Shown piece after piece: positions 38,073-47,396 of a stretch of DNA of 64,000 bases (position 1 is the first letter of the stretch; the number at the start of each line of letters is the position of its first letter). The position numbers and the translations under genes were made by a program. The stretch covers positions 107,780-171,779 of the forward strand of contig NZ_BDBB01000011.1 of NCBI RefSeq assembly GCF_001612765.1. Reading direction: 5' to 3'. The notes below the pieces were generated by a model. The model was not told the DNA's origin, did not search any database, and saw only the letters and a list, made by a program, of their open reading frames with translations. The DNA is from Nocardia arthritidis NBRC 100137. GTDB taxonomy: Bacteria; Actinomycetota; Actinomycetes; Mycobacteriales; Mycobacteriaceae.

Positions 38073-38906
38073 TCAGTCGACGGGCTCGTCGAGGTCGCCC
38101 CCAGCCCCTCGATCGGCCAATTCGGCTTTGACCACGCGATAGGCCGTGGCCTGGTTGTAACCGCGCCGAGCGAGCATGCCGACGAGACGACGAATCATCT
38201 TGTCCCGGTCCAGGTCTCGCGGCAAGGAGCGCAATTTGCGGCGGACCAGCTCGCCGGCGCGCGTCTCCTCGTCGTCTGTGGTGATGGCGTCGAGGGCGGC
38301 GGCGACGTCCGACTGCGCGACGCCCTTGCGCCGGAGTTCCTGAGCGAGCGCCTGCTTGCCTTTACCGGAGAAGGCGTGGCGGGAGTGCACCCATTGCTCG
38401 GCGAAGGCGGCATCGTCGATGAGGCCGACTTCGGTGAGGCGGTCGAGCGCCCCTTCGCTCACCTCGGGTGAATATCCCTTGGCGGCGAGACGCTGGGCCA
38501 GTTCGGCACGACTGCGGGCGCGGACGGCGAGCAAGCGGAGACACGCCTCCTTCGCCTGCTCGACCGTCCCGCCTTCGGATCCGGCCGCCACCGGATCCGC
38601 CGATCGGCCCTCGGGCCGGCCGGAGTCGGCCGAGGACGAACCTGCGCGCTCCCCGCGGTGACCGCGGCGGGACCCAGCCGGACGCGCCCGCTGCGGATCG
38701 GACGCATCCGGCCGAGTTCCCATGGTGTCCGGCGCAACCGAACCACCTTCGGCACTCCGGACGAGCTCGGAATCCTGTCCGCGCGGCCGGCTACCGTTCG
38801 GCGAACCAGAGGCGGACAGGAGTTCTTCCAGGCGGCGCCGCATGTCCTGCACGACGTCGGCCCCGGGGTCGGCCGAAGATGCCCCGGGTGAGCGGCGGCG
38901 GTTCAT
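38073..38906 (-). CDS. recX: RecA regulatory protein RecX with long disordered N-terminus
   Basis: A 277-aa protein. The RecX core (about 130-277) holds three repeats, with ACLRLLAVRARSRAELAQRL, LIDDAAFAEQWVHSR and GYNQATAYRVVKAEL. The first roughly 125 residues are Ser/Arg/Gly-rich and look disordered, making it much longer than the usual 150-175 aa. The ATG is 4 nt past the recA stop, so the pair is coupled. RecX caps RecA filaments. Confidence 0.93.
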   Translation of the reverse strand: MNRRRSPGASSADPGADVVQDMRRRLEELLSASGSPNGSRPRGQDSELVRSAEGGSVAPDTMGTRPDASDPQRARPAGSRRGHRGERAGSSSADSGRPEGRSADPVAAGSEGGTVEQAKEACLRLLAVRARSRAELAQRLAAKGYSPEVSEGALDRLTEVGLIDDAAFAEQWVHSRHAFSGKGKQALAQELRRKGVAQSDVAAALDAITTDDEETRAGELVRRKLRSLPRDLDRDKMIRRLVGMLARRGYNQATAYRVVKAELADRGAGGDLDEPVD

Positions 38907-38910
38907 CGGC

Positions 38911-39954
<1,044 letters not shown>

Positions 39955-40046
39955 GTCCTGATCCCCTTTTCGACGGGTGAGTCTCGTTCTGTGGTTGGCG
40001 CCTACAGTAGAGCCCGGCACCGACAAGTTCTGGCGACCAGACTAGA

Positions 40047-40060
40047 CGAACAGGTGTTCG
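40047..40060. promoter_or_regulatory. LexA-binding SOS box of recA
   Basis: CGAACAGGTGTTCG is a perfect match to the actinobacterial/Gram-positive SOS consensus CGAAC-N4-GTTCG. It is centred about 100 bp upstream of the recA ATG. Confidence 0.92.
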
Positions 40061-40123
40061 AGTCAAGTGACGCGCCCGGCGCCCTCCACACCGCCCGCAC
40101 CCTCCTCGGCAAATGCCGTGCGA

Positions 40124-40620
40124 TCAGGGCGCCAGCGTGATCCGGTCGGTGTCCAGCAGCGTCTGCGCCTGCTTGAGCACGCGCAGCGACGGCGTCACCT
40201 CGAGGCCGGTGATCCCGTCCAGCGCGCCGAGCCGACCCGTCACGTACCGGTAGAGGTCCGCGGTGTCGCGGCAGATGATGGAGGCGAACATATTGGACGG
40301 CCCGGTGGTGGCGGCGACGAAGACGATCTCCGGATGCGTCGCCATCGCGCGCCCCACCGCGTCCAGATCGGCGGGACGCGCGCGCAGCCACGGCGCGCCG
40401 CGCACCCCGTAGCCCATCCGCTCGATCGCGAAATCGACGTCGAAGTACAGCACGCCCGCTGCCGTCAACTCGGCCATCCGCCGCGCGACCCGCGGCGCCG
40501 TCCACCCGGTCTCGGCGGCGAGCTGAGCGTACGGGGCGCGCCCGTCCCGCCCGAGCAGCGCGAGCATCGCCTCGTCGGCCGGGGACAAATCGACCGGCTT
40601 CTCCGGTCCCGCGTCCGCGG
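40124..40620 (-). pseudogene. 5'-truncated Lrp/AsnC-family regulator (second half of a tandem-HTH type)
   Basis: The visible part has an HTH (MLALLGRDGRAPYAQLAAET and TAPRVARRMAEL) and a RAM-like ligand domain (EIVFVAATTGPSNMFASIICRD) ending LLDTDRITLAP. Upstream the frame reads PADAGPEKPVDLSPADEAML, which looks like the linker between the two halves of the roughly 320-aa tandem Lrp proteins of actinobacteria. It then runs straight into MFS-transporter DNA at about 40620. No start codon with a ribosome site is present, apart from a TTG at 40588. The N-terminal half is missing. Confidence 0.7.
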
Positions 40621-41673
40621 GCCACCTACACCGGCCGCGACCGCGGCGTCGCCTTCGGCGTCTGGGGCGCGGTGTCCGGAGCGGCGGCGGGAATCGGCGT
40701 GGTGCTCGGCGGGGTCCTCACCGAAGCGCTGTCGTGGCGCTGGATCTTCTTCGTCAACCTGCCCATCGCCGTGCTGGCGATCGCCCTGACCGCCACGGTG
40801 TTCCCACCCTCGCGGCGGCGGATCGACCGAGTGGTGGACGTGCCGGGCACGCTGTCGTTCGCGACCTCCGCGACGGCGGTCACCTACGGCGTCATCCGCG
40901 GTGGCGAGCACGGCTGGACCGACACGGCCGCGGTGATCGCGTTCGCGTTGGGCGCCGCGGGGACACTGGTCTTCGGTTTCGTCGAGGCGCGCGGTGCCGC
41001 CCCGATGTTCCCCCTGGCACTGCTGCGCAACCGCGACTTCGGCGCGACCCTGTTCGGCGCGTCCGGGCAGACGTTCGCCGCGTTCGCGAGCAGTCCCCTG
41101 ATCTCGCTGTGGCTGCAGCAGCAACTGCACATGTCACCACTGCACGCGGGCCTGGCGATGCTTCCGATGGCCGCCACCGCGTTCGTGGTGGCGGGCGCGT
41201 TCGGGCGGCTACTGCACGATGTCGCACCGAAGTGGACCATCGGAGCGGGGTTGATGGTGGTCGGCCTGGGCGCCTGGCTGCTCATGCTCGTTGGCCCCGA
41301 GTCCTCCTGGCTCGCATTGATACCCGGGTTCGTGGTGATCGGCCTCGGGATCGGCGTCAACGCGCCCGCGCTGGCGTCGGTCGGCATGGCGGCCGTCGCC
41401 CCGGAGCAGGCCGGCACGGCCGCGGGGGCGGTGAACACCGCGCGGCAACTGGGCTTGGCCCTCGGCGTCGCGGTACTCGGCACCGTGTTCCGCGGTGTGG
41501 CGACCGCCGAGCAGCCGATGACGCTGCCGCGTTTCGTCGCCGGGCTCGACGCGGCGTTCGGTGTCGCGGCCGCGGTGGGCGTCGGATTCGGGCTGGTCGC
41601 CTTCGCCCTGTTCCACCGGCAGCGCGCGAACGCCGAGCCATCCGAAGCCCAGCGGCAGGCCGTCGCCGCCTGA
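40621..41673 (+). pseudogene. 5'-truncated MFS drug-type transporter
   Basis: The frame begins abruptly in ATYTGRDRGVAFGVWGAVSG, which corresponds to the loop before helix 5 of EmrB/QacA-type (14-helix) exporters. Helix-5 motif C follows, then about nine more helices to the natural C-terminus (ANAEPSEAQRQAVAA). Roughly the first 120-140 residues (helices 1-4) are absent. A GTG at 40672 could start a 333-aa product but lacks a ribosome site and would cut motif C. I therefore call it a remnant, joined head to head with the truncated AsnC gene. Confidence 0.75.
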
Positions 41674-41695
41674 GCACGATCCGAAACGACGAGAT

Positions 41696-41718
41696 GGCGG
41701 CGTCGCCTGGACGCCGCC
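41696..41718. terminator. Hairpin between convergent genes
   Basis: GGCGGCGTC and GACGCCGCC form a perfect 9-bp stem with a GCCTG loop, between the MFS remnant stop and the DUF1348 gene stop. Confidence 0.65.
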
Positions 41719-41744
41719 GTCTCCGCGTGGTCCGGAGAACTTCC

Positions 41745-42194
41745 TCAGTGCTGGGGTAGCACCGACTCGTCGCCCGGATCGCGCGGTCCGAAGATGCGCC
41801 GCTCGGATTCCTCGATGCGGACGTCGTTGATGCTGGCCTCCCGCCGGGACATCAGCCCGTCCGGCGCGAACTCCCACTGCTCGTTGCCGTAGCTGCGGAA
41901 CCACCGGCCGGACTCGTCGTGCCATTCGTACTGGAAACGCACCGCGATTCGGTTGCCTTCGAAGGCCCACAGATCCTTGCGCAGCGCGTAGCCGTTCTCG
42001 ATGGACCACTTTCTGGTGAGGAACTCGACAATGGCGGCGCGGCCGGTGAAGAACTCCGCACGATTGCGCCACACCGAGTCCTCGGTGTAAGCGGCGGCGA
42101 CGCGCTCTGGATCGCGAGTGTTCCAGGCGTTCTCGGCGGCCCGCACTTTGGCTTTCGCGGATTCCGCGTCGAACGGTGGCAAGGGAGGTCGCAT
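41745..42194 (-). CDS. DUF1348 / NTF2-fold SnoaL-like protein
   Basis: A 149-aa protein. [30 protein letters not shown] and [20 protein letters not shown] are typical of DUF1348 NTF2-like proteins. [23 protein letters not shown] follows. AGGAG precedes the ATG. No defined function; the fold often binds small hydrophobic ligands. It is followed upstream by PNPOx-like and VOC genes on the same strand, possibly a small detoxification unit. Confidence 0.9.
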   Translation of the reverse strand: MRPPLPPFDAESAKAKVRAAENAWNTRDPERVAAAYTEDSVWRNRAEFFTGRAAIVEFLTRKWSIENGYALRKDLWAFEGNRIAVRFQYEWHDESGRWFRSYGNEQWEFAPDGLMSRREASINDVRIEESERRIFGPRDPGDESVLPQH

Positions 42195-42218
42195 GGGACG
42201 GCTCCTTTCTCGTGAGGT

Positions 42219-43106
42219 TCAGGGGTTGACCGGCGACAGCTCGGCAGGCCCCCACCGCAGCGCTCCCCCGGGCCGCTCGACCACCTCCTCGACGGTGAAG
42301 TCGAGGGAGCATTGTGCACCGGCCGCGAAAGTGTCGGCGGCCCAAATCAACTCGGCCGTGCCGGTGAGTTGCAATGTGGCGCCCGTGGACCAATCGGGGA
42401 TCAGGATCCCGCACCGGGGGTTGACCTCGATGTTGCCCAGCGTCATGAACATCGAATTGCCCCGGTAATCCGGCCAGCGCAGCCGCGTGGGCGAAAGCAC
42501 GCGGAGGAAGCCGGGATTCCCGCCGCGATGCGAGGCGTCGGCGTTGCCGTCGGCGTCCGCGGTCGCGACGAAGAACGTGTCGGCCGCCGCTATCGCGGCC
42601 CGCTGATCGGCATCGAGTTCGACACTGTGACGCACCGTCGGCGTCTCGGCAGCGGGCGTATAACTCTCGATCTCACGCCGGGAGATGTACTTGGGGCAGT
42701 TCGAGTACACCTGGTCGGTGACGATGCGCAGGCCCGCGCCCTCGGGCGTCGATCTGCCGTTGACCCGCATCCGCCTGCGCCGCTGCGGTTGCAGGGCGAT
42801 CATGCCGACGCCGCGGCGATGGGTCAGCGCTTCGTGCAACGGATCGGTGGCCGCGGGCCGGACGCCGACCGATATCGTCCGGTCGTCCACCGCCCGGACG
42901 AAACCCGGCTGCCCGACCAGCTCGCTCGCCCACAACCTGCCCGCCGGGTCGGCGGCGGCGAGCACGACCATCCGTTGTTCGGCCAGGAACCCCGCGGCGA
43001 CCGCGGGGATATCGGGACGGATCATGCGGCCGACCCGTTCGGCGATGTCCGCCTGGCCCATCCGGCGCTGGACGGCGACCTCTCCGCGATGAAACGGCTC
43101 AGCCAC
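42219..43106 (-). CDS. Pyridoxamine-5'-phosphate-oxidase-like flavin-binding protein
   Basis: A 295-aa protein of the PNPOx split-barrel family. FLAEQRMVVLAAADPAGRLWAS and VYSNCPKYISRREI in the first half, FFVATADADGNADASHRGGNPGFL, and YRGNSMFMTLGNIEVNPRCGILI in the second half show the duplicated barrel typical of this long subfamily. GTG start with AAGGGAG. Likely an FMN- or F420-binding redox enzyme, substrate unknown. Confidence 0.9.
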   Translation of the reverse strand: MAEPFHRGEVAVQRRMGQADIAERVGRMIRPDIPAVAAGFLAEQRMVVLAAADPAGRLWASELVGQPGFVRAVDDRTISVGVRPAATDPLHEALTHRRGVGMIALQPQRRRRMRVNGRSTPEGAGLRIVTDQVYSNCPKYISRREIESYTPAAETPTVRHSVELDADQRAAIAAADTFFVATADADGNADASHRGGNPGFLRVLSPTRLRWPDYRGNSMFMTLGNIEVNPRCGILIPDWSTGATLQLTGTAELIWAADTFAAGAQCSLDFTVEEVVERPGGALRWGPAELSPVNP

Positions 43107-43136
43107 GATGCTCCCTTCGCTTCGCGGACGACCGGA

Positions 43137-43598
43137 TCAGAAGAAGCCGCAGGTCGGGGCGGCGCCGCTGGGCGCGGGCGCGGATTCCGCGCCGCTGGGC
43201 GCGTAGACCTCCAGGCGAATGCCGTCGGGATCGGTGAAGAAGATCCCACCCGAGGCCACGCCCTCACCGTGCGCCACCACCCCGTCGTGCGCGAAGGCCA
43301 CCGACAGCTCACGCAGCACCCGCTCCACCGCGCGCACCTGGTCGATGCTGTCGACCTGGAACGAAAGATGGTGCAGGCCGGGCGTTTCGGTGGAGAAGGC
43401 GCCGTCACTCTGTTCCCACAGCGTGATGACCAACTTGCCGTCCGCCCCGAGGAAGGCCCAGCGGCGCTGCTCGTCGGCGCTCGCGGCGAGCTGCTCGAAG
43501 CCGAGGGCTCGGCGATAGAAGTCCACCGAACGATCCAGATCGGAGACGTTCAGGCCGATGTGCCCGGTGGCGAGCTGAGGTGCGGCGACCGCGGTCAT
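43137..43598 (-). CDS. VOC (glyoxalase/dioxygenase superfamily) protein
   Basis: A 153-aa metal-dependent-type protein with two beta-alpha-beta-beta-beta modules: TGHIGLNVSDLDRSVDFYRRALGFEQ and LHHLSFQVDSIDQVRAVERVL. The metal-site residues His13, His75 and the Glu of RLEVYAP are in place. AGGAGG precedes the ATG. The gene is divergent from the CGNR regulator, with operator-like repeats between, so it is probably the regulator's target. Confidence 0.93.
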   Translation of the reverse strand: MTAVAAPQLATGHIGLNVSDLDRSVDFYRRALGFEQLAASADEQRRWAFLGADGKLVITLWEQSDGAFSTETPGLHHLSFQVDSIDQVRAVERVLRELSVAFAHDGVVAHGEGVASGGIFFTDPDGIRLEVYAPSGAESAPAPSGAAPTCGFF

Positions 43599-43630
43599 GG
43601 GTTCCTCCTCGGAATATTTGACCGTTCAAT

Positions 43631-43703
43631 ACTGTTTTAACAGTTAGAACATACCGGCCGACGCCACTCGGGTCAACCACCTAAAATGATTTGATCAGTT
43701 AGA
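43631..43703. promoter_or_regulatory. Operator-like repeats between VOC and CGNR genes
   Basis: ACTGTT-TT-AACAGT (43631-43644) is a perfect inverted repeat, and its right arm CAGTTAGA (43641-43648) recurs at 43696-43703. TAAAAT (43682-43687) is a good -10 for the rightward gene. The layout fits autoregulation of the CGNR gene and control of VOC. Confidence 0.5.
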
Positions 43704-43709
43704 CAGGAG

Positions 43710-44267
43710 GTGGCCGCCCTGGACTTCGACACGCACTCGATACCCTCGGGCATGCCCGATCCACGCCCCCACCTCGGTGAACCCTTGGCGCTCGATCTGC
43801 TGAACACGAGATGGATCGAGCACGGACCACAGGACCTGCTCACCGAGGTCGCCGGACTGCGCACCTGGCTGGCGACCGCCGGCCTCACCGAGCGCGCCAT
43901 CGCCGACGAGGCCACCTTGCACGCGGTACTGGCCGCGCGCACGGCCATCTACGACGTGGTGGCGCACGCCTCCCCCGCGGGGCTCAACGACGTGCTGGCG
44001 CACGGCCGCATCCGCCGCGCACTCACCGAGACCGGACCCGCCGACCTGGTGGAGGTGCCGGAACAAGCCTGGCTGCCCGCCTGGCTGGCCGCCGACAACC
44101 TGGTGGAACTGCTGCGCGCCGCGCCCGATCGGATCCGTCAGTGCGCGCACCCGGAATGCGTGCTGTTCTTCTACGACACCTCGAAGAACGGCACCCGCCG
44201 CTGGCACTCGATGGCCACCTGCGGCAACCGCACCAAAGCGGCCCGCCACTACGCGCGAAAAGCGTGA
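43710..44267 (+). CDS. ABATE/CGNR zinc-finger transcriptional regulator
   Basis: A 185-aa protein. The N-terminal stress-sensing ABATE domain contains HLGEPLALDLLNTRWIEHGP. The C-terminal CGNR zinc finger contains RQCAHPECVLFFYDTSKN and MATCGNRTKAARHYARK. The GTG at 43710 overlaps an AGGAGG; a CTG 9 nt later or the ATG at 43752 are possible starts, so the N-terminus is uncertain. It ends 3 nt from the convergent TPR-kinase gene. Confidence 0.9.
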   Translation: MAALDFDTHSIPSGMPDPRPHLGEPLALDLLNTRWIEHGPQDLLTEVAGLRTWLATAGLTERAIADEATLHAVLAARTAIYDVVAHASPAGLNDVLAHGRIRRALTETGPADLVEVPEQAWLPAWLAADNLVELLRAAPDRIRQCAHPECVLFFYDTSKNGTRRWHSMATCGNRTKAARHYARKA

Positions 44268-44270
44268 AGC

Positions 44271-45515
44271 TCAGAACAATTCGTCGAGCAGCCGGTAGTA
44301 CTCCAAGCGGCTCTCGTCCGGATCGGTCAGCCCGTAGGCCGCGAAGAATGCCGTCACTTCCACGTCGCCGAAGTCCGCGCGCAGATCGCGGACGGCCAGT
44401 GCCAGATCGCGGTAGCGGTCGGCCACGCCGAGCGCGCCCACGTCTAGCACGATCTCGTTCTCCAGCACGTTCGGCGGGGTGAAATCACCGTGCGCCACCA
44501 CCAGGTCCTCCCCGGCCGGGCGCTGCCGGAGCAGCCGCGTGAGCACGTCCGCCGGGGTGGTTCCACGGTTGTCTTCGTCGAACTCCTCCGCGTCCACGAG
44601 CCCTTCGACGACGTTGCGGCGCGCCTGTGCCAGAACGACATCGAGGCGGCCGTCGAAGGGGCACTCGGTGACCGGAATGCTGTGCAGCCGCCGCAGTAGC
44701 CCGCCCAGCACGGCGCCGATCGACGCCGCGTGCGCGCTGCCGGACTTCGCTCGCGCCGCCAGGCTGGGCGCGCCCGCGTCCGCGAGCACCATGACGTCGT
44801 CTTCGAACGCCGCGACCTCCGGTACGGCAATCCCGCGCTCGCGCAACCAGGTGAGCCGCTCGTACTCGGCGACCGCCTTCGGTCCGCGTTTGAGCCAGTA
44901 GGCGCCGTCGACCCACACCACCCCACCGCTGAGGCCCTCGTGCTCGTCCGACCAGCTCGACGCCTCGCCGAACAGCGCCGCGACGGTGGGCGGCAACGGG
45001 ATCGGCAGCTCGCCCAGCGTGTCCAGCGCGGCGCGGGTGGCTTCGATCTCCTCGGGATCGCCTTCGGCGACGCGCAGCCGCATCGCCTCGGTCAGCAGCG
45101 CGCGCGCCTCGGTAAGATGATTGCGCTCGGCGAGCGCCTTGCCCAGGTGCTGCACGGCGAAGGAGAGCACTTCCGGAGCGGCCGCTCGCGCGTGCGCCAC
45201 GGCGCGGCGGTACAACGTCTCGGCGGTGCCGACGTCGCCGCGGTAGCGGTAGACGTCACCCAGGTTGATCCAGACACTGATCCTGCGCCGCTCCGTATCA
45301 ACCAGTTCCAGCGCGCGATCGAGGTGATCGAGCGCCTCGTCGTAGCGGCCGAGCAACATCAGCTCGATGCCGGTCTGCCGGTAGCCGGCGAAGTCGTCGG
45401 GGCGCGCCTGCGCCACCCGGGCGGCCAGCCGCTGCGGGTCGTGCGGGATCATCCGCTGCCGCTCGTCGAATCGGTACAGCGGCTCGTCCCGCTCCACCTG
45501 CCCCGGGGCGCTCAC
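44271..45515 (-). CDS. TPR-repeat protein fused to an aminoglycoside-phosphotransferase-like kinase
   Basis: A 414-aa protein with a GTG start overlapping the DUF3046 stop. Residues 25-150 contain TPR-like helices (GIELMLLGRYDEALDHLDRAL, VWINLGDVYRYRGDVGTAE, LGKALAERNHLTEARAL). From about 190 is an APH-type kinase fold with the Brenner motif VVAHGDFTPPNVL and the metal-binding segment VLDVGALGVADRYRDLA, where the usual DFG-like Asp is DVGALG. Whether it phosphorylates a small molecule or protein is unknown; the fusion is unusual. Confidence 0.88.
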   Translation of the reverse strand: MSAPGQVERDEPLYRFDERQRMIPHDPQRLAARVAQARPDDFAGYRQTGIELMLLGRYDEALDHLDRALELVDTERRRISVWINLGDVYRYRGDVGTAETLYRRAVAHARAAAPEVLSFAVQHLGKALAERNHLTEARALLTEAMRLRVAEGDPEEIEATRAALDTLGELPIPLPPTVAALFGEASSWSDEHEGLSGGVVWVDGAYWLKRGPKAVAEYERLTWLRERGIAVPEVAAFEDDVMVLADAGAPSLAARAKSGSAHAASIGAVLGGLLRRLHSIPVTECPFDGRLDVVLAQARRNVVEGLVDAEEFDEDNRGTTPADVLTRLLRQRPAGEDLVVAHGDFTPPNVLENEIVLDVGALGVADRYRDLALAVRDLRADFGDVEVTAFFAAYGLTDPDESRLEYYRLLDELF

Positions 45516-45706
45516 CAGCGCGCCCTGGGCACGTCGAATTCGGCGCACAGGGCTCGCCACACGTCGCGGGGATCGATCCCGGCCTCGATGGCGTCGGCGC
45601 CGGTACGCCCGCCCAACATGGGGATCACATGGTCGGCCAGCAGGGCGTCGCCCCGGGCCACACCGAACTCGGTGTGCAACAGTTCCTGGAATTCGGTCAA
45701 CCGCAC
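45512..45706 (-). CDS. DUF3046 protein
   Basis: A 64-aa protein, RLTEFQELLHTEFGVARGDAL through WRALCAEFDVPRARW, with a GTG start. It is the small conserved actinobacterial protein normally encoded near recA (Rv2738c in M. tuberculosis, from memory). Here about 5.5 kb of other genes separate it from recA. Function unknown. Confidence 0.93.
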   Translation of the reverse strand: MRLTEFQELLHTEFGVARGDALLADHVIPMLGGRTGADAIEAGIDPRDVWRALCAEFDVPRARW

Positions 45707-45760
45707 CGTCCCGAACTTACTCCCATTCCGCGCGTGGCCAGGTCAGCGGCACCCACTCGA

Positions 45761-46918
45761 TCAGTAGTGAACGGCGTGGCGAACCTGGTGGCACAGGCCG
45801 ACAGGATCCGGGAACTCGGTCGCGGCGGCGGCGTCCCTGGCCGCCGCGCTGTAGCGGGGGTCGGCGAGGATCTCCTGGACCGCGGCGCGGACGGCATGGG
45901 GCGACAGCGGCCGCACGACGATCGAACTGCCCTGCCGCGCAGCACGATTGGCCAGCTCCCACTGGTCGCCGCCGCCGGGAACGGTGACGATCGGGACGCC
46001 CGCGGACAGCGTCTTGGCGAGCAGGCCGTGTCCGCCGCCGCCCACGACGACGGACGCGTGGGTCAGCAGTTCGTCTTGCCGCCCCAGCCCCGCCGTGGAC
46101 CACGGCGGCAGGTCGGCGGGCGGCGCGTCCAGCATCGAAATCGCCACGCGGACACCGGTTCCGTCCAGAGCCTCGAGCACGGTCTCCGCCATGCCCGCCA
46201 CGCCGGTGTGCGCGGTCGAGGGGGCGACCATGACCAGCGGACCGTCACCGGGCGGAAGGTCCAGAACCGCGTCGGTCGGCTCCCACAGCAGCGGGCCGAT
46301 CACGTGGGTGGATTCCGGCCAGTCGGGGCGCGGCACCTCGAGCGCGGGCAGGGTGGCGATCAGGCGAGCGGCGGGACCCGGGTCGACGGCCGGGAGACCG
46401 ACGCTCTCGCGGGCCCGCTCGCGCTGGCGGCGCCCGTTCCGGAGGGCACGCGCGGTCATGCCGCGCAGTACACCGTCGCGCGCCCGCCCGCGCAGACCCG
46501 TGCCGGGGGCGAGCCCGCTTCCGATGGGCGGCAACCCCTTCGACGGCAGGTACAGCGGATGCGGGGACAGTTCCACCCACGGGACGCCGAGCCGCTCCGC
46601 GGCCATCCCGCCGCCCGCGGTCAGCACATCGGAGATCACCAGTTCGGGCAGCATGGCGCTCAGTTCGGGCAGGATCTCGGTGGAGATGTGCGCGGCCCGC
46701 TCGTGGATGCGCTGTCCGGCGTCGGCGTCGTCGTCCACCGGCCGCGGCGCCAGGCCTTTGAGTCTGCGCACGCCGATGCCTGCGGCGAGCGCTGCGTCGA
46801 ACCAGCGCGGACCGGTGAACAAGACCGGCTCGTCACCGGCCGCCAGGAACCGCAGGCACAACGCGATAGCGGGGAACGCGTGACCGGGATCGGGCCCTGC
46901 GACAACGGCTACTCGCAT
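45761..46918 (-). CDS. UDP-glycosyltransferase-like protein (GT1 family)
   Basis: A 385-aa GT-B glycosyltransferase. N-terminal RVAVVAGPDPGHAFPAIALC and C-terminal donor-binding ASVVVGGGGHGLLAKTLSAGVPIVTVPGGGDQWELANRA are characteristic. The start MRVAVVAGP is 6 codons inside the longest frame and corresponds to the first beta strand. The mycobacterial syntenic gene is Rv2739c (memory). Acceptor unknown. Confidence 0.92.
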   Translation of the reverse strand: MRVAVVAGPDPGHAFPAIALCLRFLAAGDEPVLFTGPRWFDAALAAGIGVRRLKGLAPRPVDDDADAGQRIHERAAHISTEILPELSAMLPELVISDVLTAGGGMAAERLGVPWVELSPHPLYLPSKGLPPIGSGLAPGTGLRGRARDGVLRGMTARALRNGRRQRERARESVGLPAVDPGPAARLIATLPALEVPRPDWPESTHVIGPLLWEPTDAVLDLPPGDGPLVMVAPSTAHTGVAGMAETVLEALDGTGVRVAISMLDAPPADLPPWSTAGLGRQDELLTHASVVVGGGGHGLLAKTLSAGVPIVTVPGGGDQWELANRAARQGSSIVVRPLSPHAVRAAVQEILADPRYSAAARDAAAATEFPDPVGLCHQVRHAVHY

Positions 46919-47005
46919 CCGCCTAGCCTGCCACACCCGCGTGCGAGCCGATCACACCCGCGTCGCGGCGCGGGATCGGTTGGCGCCGCGCCGCCGCCTC
47001 TCCCG

Positions 47006-47179
47006 CTACAACTTGCTCACCGTCGAGTTGCCCGAGCCCGCCACCGCCTTGTACAGCAGGTACAGCCCGAACACGACGGCGCTGATCACCAGGATGGGGA
47101 ACAGGCCCTTGATCAGCGCGCCGATGACCGTCAGCGCGATCCAGACGACCGCGACGATACCGATGATCTTCCACAACAT
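47006..47179 (-). CDS. 57-residue two-helix membrane protein
   Basis: Begins MLWKIIGIVAVVWIALTVIG and continues through a second hydrophobic segment (FPILVISAVVFGLYLLYKAV) to a Ser-rich tail NSTVSKL. GGGAGG lies 7 nt before the ATG. Too short for default gene callers but typical of small stress-related membrane proteins in actinobacteria. It faces no overlapping gene. Function unknown. Confidence 0.82.
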   Translation of the reverse strand: MLWKIIGIVAVVWIALTVIGALIKGLFPILVISAVVFGLYLLYKAVAGSGNSTVSKL

Positions 47180-47396
47180 TTCGATGCCTCCCGAAGTCCG
47201 TTTACGCTTCGATCATGACATCCGGGTGAGCGTGAATCACCAGGTGAGGCGGGATATGGGGGTGGAAATCAGGGTTCCCCCGGACGCTGTCGACCGCCCG
47301 CGGGGCGCCGATCGGGGTTTTCTCCCGGCATATCGCGTAGGCGAACGGAGCGGGGCCCGGCCGCGCGGTCGGCGCGGCCGGACCCCACCTACCCGA

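Noticed and set aside
37828..38142. Plus-strand 104-codon ORF between gluD and recX
   Set aside because: It runs antisense into recX and becomes low-complexity; only a distant GGGAG supports the start.
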